64,000 nucleotides of DNA, from assembly GCA_016169945.1 (NCBI GenBank), contig JADLSH010000052.1:372001-436000 (forward strand). The letters are read 5' to 3'. The translations under genes were made by a program, and so were the position numbers. This DNA comes from Trachythela sp. YZ-2020. Taxonomy: Eukaryota > Cnidaria > Anthozoa > Malacalcyonacea > Clavulariidae. Shown in pieces: positions 32,430 to 45,071 of the stretch; the stretch's first letter is position 1, and the number at the start of each line of letters is the position of its first letter. The notes under the pieces were generated by a model, which saw only the letters and a program-made list of their open reading frames with translations, did not search any database and was not told the DNA's origin.

Positions 32430-35400
32430 ATCAATAATCAACCTGATCGGCAGAGTGTCAAAGACCCCTTTGTTGCATGTATTTATTCATGTTTCCGGCA
32501 AGTACAATCTTGAAAAAGCACTGGAATGTGCTTTTCTGATGTGCTAGGACCTATGCAATCACAATAGAATGTAAATTCTGCTCTATTTTAAATTTAATAT
32601 ATATTTTGACCCCATTACAATGTAAACAAGACAAGGTCTGTTGTAATTTTACACAATGGGCTGGTGAAGTCATAACTTCATTTGACAGAGTAAAATATAG
32701 TGGTGCACATTAGTGAATTTAGTGTGCAATTTGGCTAAATGAAAACCTAACACTTAACTGATGTTAAAACCCAACATTTTTACCTTGACGAGTAAATCAG
32801 TCTGGCATAAAAATGAGTATAGTTAGATTGCAGGGTGCATTGTGTCTTAACCCAGTAACTGGCAGTACTGTACCAATGACAACTAAAATTGTCTTGTGTT
32901 AGACAGAGTAACATACTAAAGTAGGGTACATCCGGGCGTATGCCAGCTAATGGGTTAAAGGGTTAACAATAAACATTCGCAAAATGTTTGGTTAACACTT
33001 TCCCATATAAGCATGTGAAATTATCTGTTGTTAGAGAGAGCAAAATAGCAAGGTATGGCATACAAAATTTTATGTCCATAGTGTTAGGTTTGTTGTTAAC
33101 CGCAAGCAATTCTTGTATACATTGCCAAAGTGACCAATAAGTGTTATTTGCATTTCAATATTTGATTAATATATGTGTGGTAACATTGTAGGCAGCATCT
33201 ATACAGTAAGCTTTAGGTCTTTCTTTAGGATCAATCCAACTGAAAAATACAACAAACACTTTGATGGTTCGAGAAAAAGGGCCTTCGCTCGAAACATTGA
33301 AGTTTATGTTGTATTTTTCAGGTAGATTGATTCCAAAGACCCGAACTTTCGGATTAATAACATTTGTAGCCTTAATTGGCCACACTCACACTGTGCTTGT
33401 TTTCTTTAGATTGTTGCCTTCACATCACTACAGCATGTGGCAAGAACAGTCTTTCACCATTACATATGCCACAAGCTTTCAGTGTACTCTCATGTGCCAA
33501 GTATAACTTTGACAAGTCCAAATCCAGTATTATAATCCAAAGCCGTAGTAGGGTGGGGGGCTGCCATTTGTGAAATAAATTACAAATTGGATTTCAGTTT
33601 GTTAGTCCTGAAAAGCAGTTTAATACTTTCAATGAATTTCAGCCCCCCTCCCGGGCCGCCATCTGAAAAGACTTCCTACGGCACTGCTATTTTTTTTGTG
33701 TTTTTATCATTATTTTCCCATTTATTATAGAAAATACTGAATATACATAATTATGCTGCAATGTGCTCGACTTTGTTATTTAATTCTGTCTAATCACAGA
33801 TAATTTTACTTGTTAAGGAAGGGGACTTATGCCGTAATTGGTCAACAAACCTGCCTGCCTTTGTTTTATGTTATGCCGCAATGTGCCCCACCTTGCTATT
33901 TTACTCGGTCTAATGCCAGGCAAATTGACTTGTCAAGGGAAAGGTCTTGCACACTAAATGGGTTGAATTATTGAGTGGGCAAAGCCAACCATATAGCTGA
34001 AGACACTGTAGTGGAGAACAACTTTGAATACTTTATTTTCCAAAATACTAAAATTTTAAACATATTGTATTCATTACTAAACTATAATAAGGACCTGTTC
34101 ATACATTTACATACACTTGTTTCATCTACATAATTATACATATTGGCAGTACTTACTAAACCAAATAATAAAATGTATGAACCCAATAATTTAATTTCCT
34201 CAAATTCTGTCTGAATATTTCTAAAGTTTGGAATGTTTTGGGATCAAACATTGCAAGATATTACATCTGGACCCAAATTACAAAATAGCTAAATTTTCTC
34301 CACAGTTCTTCTGGAAAACATAAACAAAAACCTGCCAGGGAAACCAGTCAATCTCTCTGTTTGTTGCTTGACTCAACTTCTTTGCAACTTTGTCAGTCAT
34401 GTTAACCCATTAGCTGGCAATGCTTTCACATGCACCCTACTTTAGTATTTTACTCTGTCTAATGTCAGTGGTGGTTAAACACTCAATGTTAAAACACAAC
34501 GTACTAAATAAATACTTTATAATATCCAACTGTATTGTCTAACCCAGCAAATTGGAAAAATAAAAACAGGCCGTTAGACATCAGTTATTGTGACATCTTG
34601 GTGGCATATATGTAGATAAATTTTGTTTACAAATCAATTTAAATTTGCCTGCCAGAATGCATGCTTATTTTAAGTTTATATTTATCACATAAAACCAGAA
34701 ATTATTTCACTTATTTCAGCATGCAATGGCTTTCCATATTCCTTCTCTACACTTTAATATACTGACAGGAACAGATTTGTAAACAAGATTTACTCACTTA
34801 CATACCATAATATGATATTTACTCATATCAGATTTTCCAAATTCAAGAGCTGTGCTGACTCCTGCTTTTATATTTATATAGACTATTATTAGTATTATAG
34901 AGTGGCCACAATTCAATCACAGTTATCATAAAAAATCGAGTTCTTGCTACGATTTCTCCACCAACACTGCTAAAAAATCTTCAGTCTTATCTCTCTCCCC
35001 ACTATCACCACAACTTTTATTCAAAATTTCGTCAATTACATCGCCCCGTAAATTTTGTTCAGTGAACTGATTTTGTTTGATAATTTTATCCGCCATTTTG
35101 AAAGAATATGCCTTTATACTTCATGTAACCGACAGAGTTTGGACAATTTCACAGGAATAACCGCTGGGCAACATGTATCGCATATTGGCGATTTCATTTT
35201 CGTATGCATTTTTGACAGGCGTGCTTGTCTGAGATTCTATATAAAGTCCTTGACTGTCGTTGCTACGAATAAGTGAAATCGTTATAGCTAAGGTATATAG
35301 TTCGAAATCGATTTAGCTTAAATTTATCTTTTAGTATTTTACGATATTCCAACCATGCATATAATTAAACGGGAAGTGCCGAAGCGAAATCGGTATATAT

Positions 35401-35469
35401 CGCTTCGTGAGTTATATTAAGCCTTTATTTTCGCCACGCGTTTATGCCTAAAATATAGTCAGGGATAGA
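32430..35469. repeat. repeat-rich intergenic DNA, no gene
   Basis: Holds at least three units of the TTAACCC...actaaagtagggtgca repeat (32740-33010, 33770-33975, 34385-34500) and a foldback at 33218-33342. No coding exon or RNA gene recognised. Confidence 0.55.
33218..33342. repeat. foldback around a Penelope-type motif
   Basis: Arms ggtctttctttaggatcaat...tgaaaaatacaaca and ttgtatttttcaggtagatt...aaagacc pair over about 45 bp around gggccttcgctcgaaac. The same gggctttcgctcgaaacg word plus ttgtatttttcaggtag occurs at 37007-37047 beside the GIY-YIG fragment. Confidence 0.6.
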
Positions 35470-35610
35470 TATGAGCATTTGCGCTTGGTCAATTCAAAGT
35501 TTTCGTGAATTTCCTGCGATCTGCAGACAGTGACACAGCTCCTTTAAGAAACGTTTTCTTTCGAATTTAGTATTATTCAACAATTTCGTCTCTGTTTACG
35601 TATATTAAAT
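35470..35610. repeat. dispersed repeat F (copy at 53008-53155)
   Basis: Direct match starting atgagcatttgcgcttggtc and ending acgtatattaaat. At 53 kb it directly follows the LINE tail. Confidence 0.7.
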
Positions 35611-36418
35611 CGGAAACATGGATATAGTACAAGGTTGTTTAAAGTTATAAGAGCATGCAACAAAATTGCTGCAATTGCTGCTGATTTAAAAAATGTTATA
35701 AATCAAAATGGTTGCACATGTTGCCTCGTGTTTTATGATATATGTGCGAAAATGTATAATTAACATGCATTGAAGTCAGTTTTTGTTGCAAGTTTGAGCA
35801 ATTTTGTCGCTCATAATTACTACTTTGCCTTAACCACCAACTTCGCAGTTGTGGACATTTTTGTCATTTGAGGTTTTTTCAAATTGTTTGACGTGACGCT
35901 AACTCGCATTGGGAATGGATGCTTTATTTAACTGATGTCAAAACACTATTAAAGTTGCAATTTGAGCTTCAACTTCATTTAATATATTCTATAAATGGCT
36001 TAAAATTCACATTTCTACTGGCATAACTTCCTAAAGATGACATTTCTTTTAGCAATGGTACTTTAAAAATTTTAAACGTAAATATGGCTGTAATTGTAAA
36101 TTGTACTGCCCATTCCATTGTCGGTGTTTCCATTAGTTAGATGATTTACCACTACAACTGGATGACCATTCATCTCATGAGATGTCATTTGCCATCCATC
36201 ACCGTAACTATCAAGTGGGTAAACTGGTTCGCCATGTTTGGCAACATCAAGACCTGCGAGTAGAAAATATCTACATTGAAGCCCCGCGGTCAAACGAGAA
36301 TGAGAGTTGATGAGGGTCAATGAGAGTTGCAACTCCCGCTCGCGTTTTACCGCCAAATCTCATCGACTCTCATTCTCTCTCATCAACTCTTATCAACTTT
36401 GAGGTGGTTCAAATTTCC
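35611..36418. repeat. segmental duplicate S2, copy b
   Basis: Colinear with 4621-5415 (see there), including the last Amt exon and part of the MITE. It ends abruptly at a Penelope-like fragment. Confidence 0.8.
36281..36418. mobile_element. truncated TGAGAGTTGA MITE
   Basis: Copy of the MITE at 5324-5518; its right part is cut by the Penelope-like fragment. Confidence 0.65.
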
Positions 36419-36424
36419 ACTACA

Positions 36425-37080
36425 ATTTCGGCACCAAAATCTAAGTACACTATTAAGCACCATTTGACGTGCACCTCCTCTCATCTCATCTCATCTACTG
36501 TATTTCATGCAGTAAATGTGGCATGCTCTATATTGGTGAAACTGGTAGATATTTAAGGATAAGGTTTGGTAAGCATCGTCGTGCTGTCGCAAACAATGAT
36601 GCTAAAGAACCTATTGCCAGACATTTAAACACTGGCAATCACAGTGTTTCAGATTTGAAAATTCGACCTCTGTCTCCCATTTCTCGTAGTAATGAGAGCC
36701 ACAAAAGGCAAGAAATGCGTCTCATTTCCCAAATTGGCACCATTCATCCTCTCGGCATTAATGAGCGCTTCTCTTACATTTAACTCTTATCTGTTTATGC
36801 CTGCCATCAGCAGATACTCTATACATCTCACCTCCTCTCATGTCTTGCTTTGTTCGCTTCTCCTTATTTCCATATTTTGTTTGTAGTTTGCTTCGATTAA
36901 ATCCATCTGATTGGTTTATTTTTTACCACATGATCGCCTTTGTATTCACTATTAAAGCACATGTTTTTCCCCGACCTATTCTACTAACTTCCAGTCGAAG
37001 GGCTTTCGCTCGAAACGTCGAAGTTCTTATTGTATTTTTCAGGTAGTTTTACACAACAGTCAACCGCCGTTATAATAAAT
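36425..37080 (+). mobile_element. Penelope-like element fragment, GIY-YIG endonuclease end
   Basis: The frame 36469-36783 reads IYCISCSKCGMLYIGETGR..., RFGKHRRAV, ARHLNTGNHSVSDLKI, KRQEMRLISQIGTIHP and GINERF, the C-terminal GIY-YIG nuclease of Penelope-like retroelements, which nicks target DNA for insertion. Cys pair CISCSKC precedes the GIY-YIG-like core (LYIGETG); Arg and His follow as expected. The reverse transcriptase is missing. An upstream frame change near 36480 (a tandem catct) breaks the join to IKHHLTCTS. After the stop, the motif gggctttcgctcgaaacgtc and ttgtatttttcaggtag mark a typical 3' region, repeated at 33218-33342. Confidence 0.75.
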
Positions 37081-38601
37081 AGATAAAAAGGAAAGGATGA
37101 AACAAAAGTCACGTGACATTTTTAAATGCTTCTAACTTAACCGTTTCAACTTAATTTGATTATTTTACTGCGTATTTAGTGTTCTCGTAGATAAACAAAG
37201 ATAGCCAGTAAAGAAAAAACTTAGATAAACCTGTTACTAAACGATTTTTAAGAGCAAGAATTATTCGCCATTTTCGCGAGATGTGTACCACGACTCCTCG
37301 CTGACGTCATGAAATCCCGAAGCCACCGTTCGGATGAAGTTCGGCACTCGTGTGATGTTCGGATTTGCATCTCGATTTTAAAAATAACTGTTATTTCACT
37401 TATTTGCCAGTCCCGTGATCGGTTTGCACCATCTTAGCGCGATTTTATTTATTGTAACAAAGTCACAAAGACAGATTTCACCACAAATTTACAGTGTTTG
37501 TGAATTCGATGACAATCAAAATGGAAGGAATTAAATAAAAAATATGTGGGATAAATTTGGATACCCTTGCTACAAGCTATGTTACCAGCTATAACTTAGA
37601 TATTTTCTCTTGAGCTGCCGGGCATGGAATCATTTCAACGCGGGCCGTTCTGAATTTATTCAATAAATTTATTCGATCGAATCGAATCTCGAATCAAATT
37701 TTTATTTATGTATTGTAAAGTGAGGTATTTTAGTATATGAATATGTTATTGTTTGTAATAGAACCTTCATTTGCCTGCTATTAACTTACAGCGACAGTCT
37801 ATCGAATTCAATTTCCACAACAGTTTAAATACATATGCATTGAAATTACGCATCACTTTTGAATTTTATATTAAGTCACAAGTTGTATAATAATATCCAT
37901 AAATGGGTAGCTATGTTTTTAAAATTTTGTTATAAACAAATTAATTGTTCTTTGTTTACAAGTAGTAATTTAAATATTTAGAAATTATTCAACGGCCGTT
38001 TCAAATTTCATTACCCTGCTAGCAGTGGTTTCTGTAAAATTTCATATGTACAGTATTCAAATTACGCGTCGTATCTGTTGATATATCGAAACAAATAGCG
38101 CATTCCATTTTGTATTTGACACTTCATGTTTATTGATCTTATTCGGAATAGTCTGTAAGTTTCCTAACGCAATCTGCGTGTGTTGTCACATTGCAAAGTC
38201 GTTAATATGCATTGTCTCCTGTTTGAATTGTATGTTTGTGGTTGTAAATTATATGTTAACTTTTTAATATTAACCGATAAATACGTAACGAGAAAATGGC
38301 TAAAATTAGCTTGAGATGCATTTCCGAACTGTGATCGGAATTCTCCGTGTGGACAGGCTAGTCGTGTTAACATCGAACGATCACGTGACCCGTGTTTCAT
38401 CATTTTATTATTTCTATTATTAATTCCATATGAGCCCGCATAACTTACCTGTTTAAAACTGTATAGTACTTCACATAGATTATTGTTCGCTGTTCTTGCT
38501 GTGGAAATCTTTCCAAGTAAAATTATTTTTTGATTATTTTACACTTGTTTTATACAGACATAAACCGTAGTTGGGCCCCCTGTGGTATAACGAGCAAAAT
38601 A
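37081..38601. other. non-coding, nothing recognised
   Basis: AT-rich DNA between the Penelope fragment and S2 block 2. I searched for the missing Amt penultimate exon (VHYGGGFWG-type) and did not find it. Confidence 0.45.
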
Positions 38602-38930
38602 TCAGTGGATTTATAGAAATAAAGACCGCAAAAGTAAGATATCGTAGACTTTACATGTTAAATTGATAAACGTTTCTTGTGATTTTGTGCATTCAAACAT
38701 CGACACTACGATCGATTATTCCATATTTTAATACCCTGTGCCGTCAACTTGTGGCTTGTGTTTAGTTTTGGCTGTTGCTCAAATAAAACCTGTTTTTGTT
38801 GATATTTTGACAACGTTTCATTCAAAATTTTGTTGATAATTTGGCCAGTACTATTTGTAAAAAATAATTTGATGTTTTTTTAAGTTTGACTCGCTTTTAT
38901 GTTGATTTTTATGCAAAAAACTGCAGTAAT
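38602..38930. repeat. segmental duplicate S2, second block, copy b
   Basis: Direct match to 7133-7443. Confidence 0.8.
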
Positions 38931-39599
38931 GCAGTCTAGAGTATTGACAATTTACCGTATGGTGAACATATTTCTTGATTTGCCAGATCACATTTTTCTT
39001 CAAATTGATTGGCTAGTTGAATTCTTTCATTCAATCTGATTGGTTGTTGTGGTGCAGAGCTTCAATCTGATTGGCTTAATACTCAAGCAATTAATGCGAT
39101 TAATACTCAAGATGATGCGAGCAAAGCTAAAAATGGTTGCGATATCGATTTGGGAATTAATCGCACTATTTTTGACCAATCAGATTGCAAGAAACGCCAT
39201 TGATTTCAAAAATGAATATAATAAATAACATAACAGAACGAAGTCTAGGATAAAGCTAGCGACATACGTATATTAAATAATTTTCCACAATGCGTTGCTC
39301 TTAATTGATATTTTAACGGCTATTTCAACCATATTTCAACACAATTTGGAAATGTATTTAATACCAAAACCGCGCGAAATACGGCCTGGATCGAGGTTGT
39401 CAAGCTATATATCTTGGAAAACGTCTATTTAACAATCTCTTTAACTTACCAGCCACTGCATCGAGAGGATCATCAATTTTCATTTTCTCAATGATAAAAC
39501 TCCAGGCCATGTAGACAAATAAAACCAGCAAATGATCCAATGATGAGAGCTGCCCAAGGCCATACTGCATCACAACCAGCACAAATGTCAAATAGCAAC

Positions 39600-41344
39600 C
39601 TAAAAAGATAATATACATGTAATATTAAAATTCTTAAACTAAAAATGTACATGCGGAAAATTATTGTCATGCATACACGAGCATATTATTTGAGGCCATC
39701 GAAATCCAGTCTCACGGTATAAAGGCTTTGTTTGTTTGATATTATAATATCTATATTTTAGTTCGAACATCCTTTCAGATCAAACAAGCTGCCGTTCGTC
39801 TGTACTCAAGCGGCGTTAATACTTTTTATAAGAGTATTCAAGCATCGTAAAATACACAACAAAATGTCGAAACACGAAACATGTTTGAAACGCTAATTTC
39901 ATGGCGTTCGAATACCATTTATAGCTAGGTTGTGTTTAGACTCCATTCAAACGACCTCTCTTTGCTATTTTAACGCAGTGTTACATAATGTGGCTTCAGT
40001 GCTATGATAATCAAAATCATTTCAATTTAAAAAGGATTATAGTGTGTATCCGGGCCATTTATTGCTGGCTTTTGTTATCGTTTCTATCTTACCCAATAGC
40101 AACAAATAATAATAAAAATTTCTTGTTTAGTACATTTCTAATAAAAATCAGATAAATGGAGCAAGGATTATCAAAGGACGCGGTTTCAATATAATTATGA
40201 CGGCGGATTAAAATATAACTTTTCCAGATCTTTTCATCTAGTCGCCCAAAAAATGGCCGCCAACAGGAGTAAACCCGCAATATGCTGATGTGACACCAAT
40301 CTTGAAAAATTGAAAAAGTTGTGCAGTAAGTTCCATTATATATGTTGGCTAATTGCGCGTGCTTTATGGCGCAATAAAGCACGGCCACTGGTTTGATTTT
40401 TCTCCCTTCGTCCCTGCTTGTTAAATTTTCCTCGGAATTGTCAATACAATATGAACCAAATTATAATAGTTTTAAGTCTGTCAAAGGGAAAAAAGTACAC
40501 CTAAACGCGATGGAAAAGGCCAGCCAACAAATGACAACGGGACATAAACGGCAAATAAAGAATCGTAGCTGTTTCTGAGTTTGAAATATACTTTTTTGCT
40601 TGAAAGTTCGCATTCAACGGCGACAAGAAACGCGAAAATCTGTGCTATTTTGACATTCAAAGGTACAAAAACTCTATTTAAACACAAACCAAACAAAATT
40701 TATCCACAGTTCTAGGTGCAAAAAAATTAAAATTAACCATTTTGGCATTGATTTTATAGATAACACTATGACTATGTCTATAGTTTTTAGCTGTCAAGAT
40801 GCGACGACAAAAACCTACACAAATATGACATGTTTATAGATTTCTTGACAGTTTGTGTGAGAATTTTTTTTACCACCAACCATTGAACAACAAAAAACAC
40901 AACAAAAATATTCAAACTGTACCTTCGAACAAAAACTGCCTGATATCGTTACCAGAAATTTGGGACAAGATGGCGGCACGCATACATAATTAAAGACCAT
41001 TAAAATGGCGATTTCTAATAGGTCATTTTAGGCTATATCATTACGGGCGAGCAGAAGTGCCAGACTCGCGATGCATTCTACTATAATCAACCTAATTTTT
41101 GAGCTCATAAAAATCTTTATTTGTCTTTAACGTTGTACTTCCAAAAGCGTTTGAACTTGTTTGATTTTACAATCTTTGTGGTCGTTTACAGGTTAATTTA
41201 AATATGCATGCATGCAATATTTGAACGTATTCTAAAGAACACAATGACATGAATAATGAGCAACACTATAATCATTCGCATTAGAATATATAATTATATG
41301 CACAAAACTTCTGGTAATGATATTTTGTTCACGATGAAAAGTCC
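39600..41344. other. Amt intron, nothing recognised
   Basis: Lies between the 42.0-kb and 39.5-kb Amt exons. AT-rich, with no recognisable coding exon. Confidence 0.45.
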
Positions 41345-41800
41345 AACTTGACAGTCAATCTCGTCAAAGCAGTTTGACAAAAACCTTCGCTTTTATACTG
41401 AATCCAGGACAAAAGTGAAGCAGAACAACGAAAAACCAATCTGTTTATCATTGTGGACTATTTTTGAAAAATTTTCAACAATTTTTGTGTCTTTATAATC
41501 CCTAATTTTTGTTGAGTTGCACGTTTTTCGCTCTTCCGCCGGCCAGAATTCATTGAAAAGCTAGTGAGTGACGTCAATGATTACATGTTAGGAGAATATC
41601 AATACTGATCTTTGAAAAAAATTGTTTACTGTGCTTATATACCACTTATAATATAAAGGAAATAGAAAAACTCGTCTTGTGCCTTTATGGTGTGAGAACA
41701 CGTTGGGAGAACACTCGAGAAGCGTGTTCTCCCAACATTCCCCTTGTGCTTTATCACACCATAAAGCATGCGGACTCCTTTTCTATTTCTTAATCTACGA
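41345..41800 (-). repeat. inverted copy of the 7.4-9.9 kb repeat, with MITE-like core
   Basis: Matches 9668-9875 and part of 7444-7948 in reverse and is uninterrupted where Helitron H2 sits at 7949, so it is the empty site. The core 41650-41795 has inverted ends (gaaatagaaaaactcgtctt / actccttttctatttc) and a hairpin gttgggagaacac...gtgttctcccaac. Confidence 0.7.
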
Positions 41801-42344
41801 GCATTTGCGTTGTGTGCTATGAAGTTGGAACCCACATATTTTAGAGTTTACAGCTTACCTTGTCGTAGTGACAACAACAAAAATTTCATATAAAGATAAC
41901 CATAAACAGTACATACCATTCCAGCTAATGCACCATTAATTGTAGTCAATAAACTCCAATGTCCGTCGAAGATCCCTCCCATTAAACGTTTGATGGTCAG
42001 AGCTATAATTGCATCCCAGCTCCTGAAAATAGAATTTGAAGCCATTTCTTAAGCATATCTTTGTTATAAACTAACCCTTTGTATTGGTTTTCAAATCCGT
42101 TTCATAGATTTGGGCGTCTTTCCATATTAGTATACCGAAATGACCTTACAGCAGGCTTGGCACACAGTTTTATACTAGTTTAAGTTAGGATAGGGCCATA
42201 TAGGTGTTATAGTGCTAGCATTGAGTTAGGATTAGGGTTAAGATTAAGTTTAAATTATATAAGTTAAGATTTGGGTTAGGATTATGATTAGAAGTTGGGA
42301 TAATTTTTAGGATACAAGTTACGTTAGGGGTTAGGATATTAAGA

Positions 42345-43080
42345 ATTTATTTATTTATTTATTTATTTATTTATTGTGCTTCGCTTCAAACATCATACAT
42401 TAATAGTACTAAGACAAACAATATATATAAAAAAAGAAGCTGTGACACCACAACAGCTTAATACCAATTACAGTGGGCCCTTTGCAAAATATCAATATAA
42501 ATATAGAAAACAGAAATAAGTTTATTTAAGGTATGTTTACACACCGCGATCCGCCGAGTACGACTCGCATTTCGGTGTATGCAATCGAGTAAGCACGCGT
42601 CAAATAGTGCATTTAAAATTTCAGCTCAATACAGATTTCTGTAATTGTGGCATCATATGAATTTCATACACCAGAACCCGAACTGCACAGGACAAAATCG
42701 CAATGTGTAAACGCCCCTTTAGTAACAGCAAGTTAATGGTCGGATGAGACTTCTGCTTGTGTTGGATTTGACACAGACAGTCTTCCAAGTTCGTAGTCAA
42801 GTAGTATGCTAATATTCCTCTCTTAAATTGAATAAAAGAAAGATTATCAAGCCTTAAATGCTCCGGGAGAGAGTTCCAAGTTCTAGTTGTTCGAAGAAAG
42901 AATGAGCGATTATAAGTTGTTGTTTTATGTTTTCGTTGACGAAATGAGATTGCGTTGACATTTGCAGATGATCTTGTGACTCTTACGGGAGCAAAACGTT
43001 TAGGTAAGGTACTTTGAGATATCGATACAATGTCAGTAATAGCTTTGAAGAAGAATAGGTCGATTAGTATTGGCGTTAGG
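42345..43080 (-). mobile_element. LINE 3' end (CR1/L2-like), interrupted by a MITE
   Basis: Minus-strand reading from about 43080: LIDLFFFKAITDIVSIS, PVRVTRSSANVNAISFRQRK, then YNRSFFLRTTRTWNSLPEHL and FIQFKRGILAYYL. The TRTWNSLP block is the usual C-terminus of CR1/L2-type LINE polyproteins. The element ends in a (TTTA)n tail at 42346-42375. RT and endonuclease domains are missing (5' truncation). It lies in an Amt intron. Confidence 0.75.
42526..42722. mobile_element. short TIR MITE
   Basis: Inverted ends TTTAAGGTATGTTTACAC and taaaggggcgtttacac around 200 bp, both followed by (a)ccgcgat / tgcgat. Inserted in the 3' region of the LINE fragment. Confidence 0.65.
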
Positions 43081-43341
43081 AATGTAAAGATTATAAATAT
43101 TTAAAAGTTAAGGTATCGCTCTGTTCAATTGTAGTAGCTATAGACTAATAAGTTGTTAGTATGGAAAATTATCTACTTGCTTATCAAGCGGGGCAAAACG
43201 CAAAATCGTACCTGACAGAACTGTGTTAACCACAGCAATAGAAATGATAGATCCATCTCCAGTACTGGTAATAGAACCTTGCGAGCCACCATTGAATGCC
43301 AGAAAACCGAAGAACAATATAAAGCCACAAAGTGACACCAA

Positions 43342-43965
43342 CTATAAGATAATTATATGAAATTTTTTGGCTATGGTGAAACATGAAAATTCCTGGTTGA
43401 GAAAGGTTTTACTTATACCAGTCACTTGTTTGGTCAGTGTTTTAATATAATTAAGTTTTGATGTGTGTGTAGTATGTGTCAATGCACTTGCATGCTTCTC
43501 AACCTTTCTAACGGCGTCCGATTCCTGCTGTAATAAATATGCTTCAGTCGAATGTGGTTGTGTTTTCCCAAGGGTGTACGCTACCTTATTTCCTCTTGTT
43601 GTGACACTGGGCAAAAGCTGCCATTATATTACTATGTAGATTTTACACAGGGAGAATCGTCTCAATCGTCATGGAAAACTTGGTATTAAATTGGTGGTTA
43701 ATTTTTGGATAAGGAAAGGAAAGCTCTTTTATCTTGTTCGTGTGTACAGCAGACAAGAGAAAGAAATAATTATATTTATTTATTATTTTTCCTCGTATAA
43801 AATATTTCTTAACGAATAATTATAATATTCTTACAAATGATAGGGCTAGAAAGTTAACCTTGTATACATGCCAGACATGAAATATAGAAACTTGACAGAG
43901 AAAATTTGTCAGGAAAAAATCACATGCTCGAGGTTTAGAACCACAATCTACAGTATTTACCATAC
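43342..43965. other. Amt intron, nothing recognised
   Basis: A minus-strand open frame (43342-43614) abuts the 43.3-kb exon but matches no AMT segment and breaks the exon-to-exon phase, so it is read as intron. Confidence 0.5.
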
Positions 43966-45071
43966 CGGTACTGTGTGTCCCTTTATTGTATTGACATTAT
44001 TTGTGTCAAATCTCCCCAGACGTGGCCCCACCACATGGCTGCACCAATCAGAGCTAACATCCTGCCAACCATGTGAACAACTCCATTTCCGGCAAAATCT
44101 TAATAGGAAATATCATCATCTAAAATCATAATTTATTGGACATCCAGCCATGTTTTGACCATGCCCAGTGAGATACTACTGGGTAAATAAAGTCTGGAAA
44201 AGAAATAATATAATTACTAAAAAAACCTAGATAATTGGATGATTGGATAGATTAACTTATTGCATGAATTAAATGCACCATTCTTTACCATGCATACTAA
44301 TATTTAACTAGTATATATATATTTGGACCACGTCGAATAAGTCACATAGTGGCAGTGCATTTTTGTAGAATTTTTCAGTGTTAGAGCAAAAATGTGCAAA
44401 AGTTAAATATAACCTGGAAATAAAAGATAATTTCACATTTGACATCAAACAGTTTGCTAAGAAAAGATGTAGTGATAACCAATTTGTACAGTGATTAATG
44501 AGATTTGTGCAGTTATGGACACATGCAATTTTGTGCAGTACTAAACTTTTCTTCAGCAATTTAATATTTAATATAATAAAGACTCTGATAATGTTAAATA
44601 TATTTAATATAATAAAGACTATCATTTTTTCATGCAGTTGAGCACTTGACTGAACAACTGAAAAGCTACAGAGTTACACAGTGCCGCTAAATCTAAATTT
44701 CAGTCCGGCTTTTTGGCTCTATTTGTATAGTGATCAAATTCCGGGTGATATACTTTCAGCGATATAATCATAAAATTTTCTGCAATGCCTGATTAATATT
44801 CTTATTCACAAACCTGTGATAAAGACTGAATACACCAAGTACGCAACGAATTCAGTTCTTTCAGCAATGGCTCCACTCACAATAGTTGTAGCAGTGGGAG
44901 CGAAAACAAACTGAAAGAACCACCAAGCATACTCAGTGCTGCCCAATCATGATAGAGCAAAATTATCATGACCAATGAAACTGTCCCCATTTCCTTCAAT
45001 GTCATCACCGTCACCACCGAATGCAAATGCGTAGCCAAATAACCAGTAGTCCTAGATAACAGCCCCTGCAA

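Larger units (their letters stand above)
36072..45071 (-). pseudogene. ammonium transporter pseudogene (AMT/Mep/Rh)
   Basis: Exons, 5' to 3': 45071-44814 (YWLFGYAFAFGGDG..., [19 protein letters not shown]), 44193-43966 (DFIYPVVSHWAW, DFAGNGVVHMVG, GPRLGRFDTN), 43341-43212 (FILFFGFLAFNGGSQ), 42022-41917 (AIIALTIKRLMGG, HWSLLTTINGALAGM), 39599-39450 (CAGCDAVWPWAALIIGSFAG, KIDDPLDAVA) and 36253-36072 (GLDVAKHGEPVYPLDSYGDG). These are AMT ammonium-channel blocks in correct order with GT-AG borders. Lesions: two stop codons in the first exon (TAG before DYWLFGY, TGA after NFALS), a 28-bp insertion flanked by GATTTT and a frameshift at ATGTGGTGGG in the second, a 1-base loss at the start of the 42.0-kb exon, a 5-base insertion and a 1-base gain in the 39.5-kb exon. 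The penultimate exon (present at 5968-6166) is missing, replaced by Penelope DNA. N-terminal exons are not in view. Confidence 0.85.

Noticed and set aside
33218..33342. A functional hammerhead ribozyme
   Set aside because: The GAAAC half is present but no CUGANGA box or closing stem III could be found; kept only as a hypothesis in the findings.
39040..39228. 62-codon plus-strand frame rich in Leu/Ile
   Set aside because: Arises from tandem caatctgattggc-type words; no motif, no splice context.
43342..43614. Minus-strand 90-codon frame as an extra Amt exon
   Set aside because: It resembles no AMT segment, and exons 43966-44193 and 43212-43341 already join in phase (GHTVP then LVSL).
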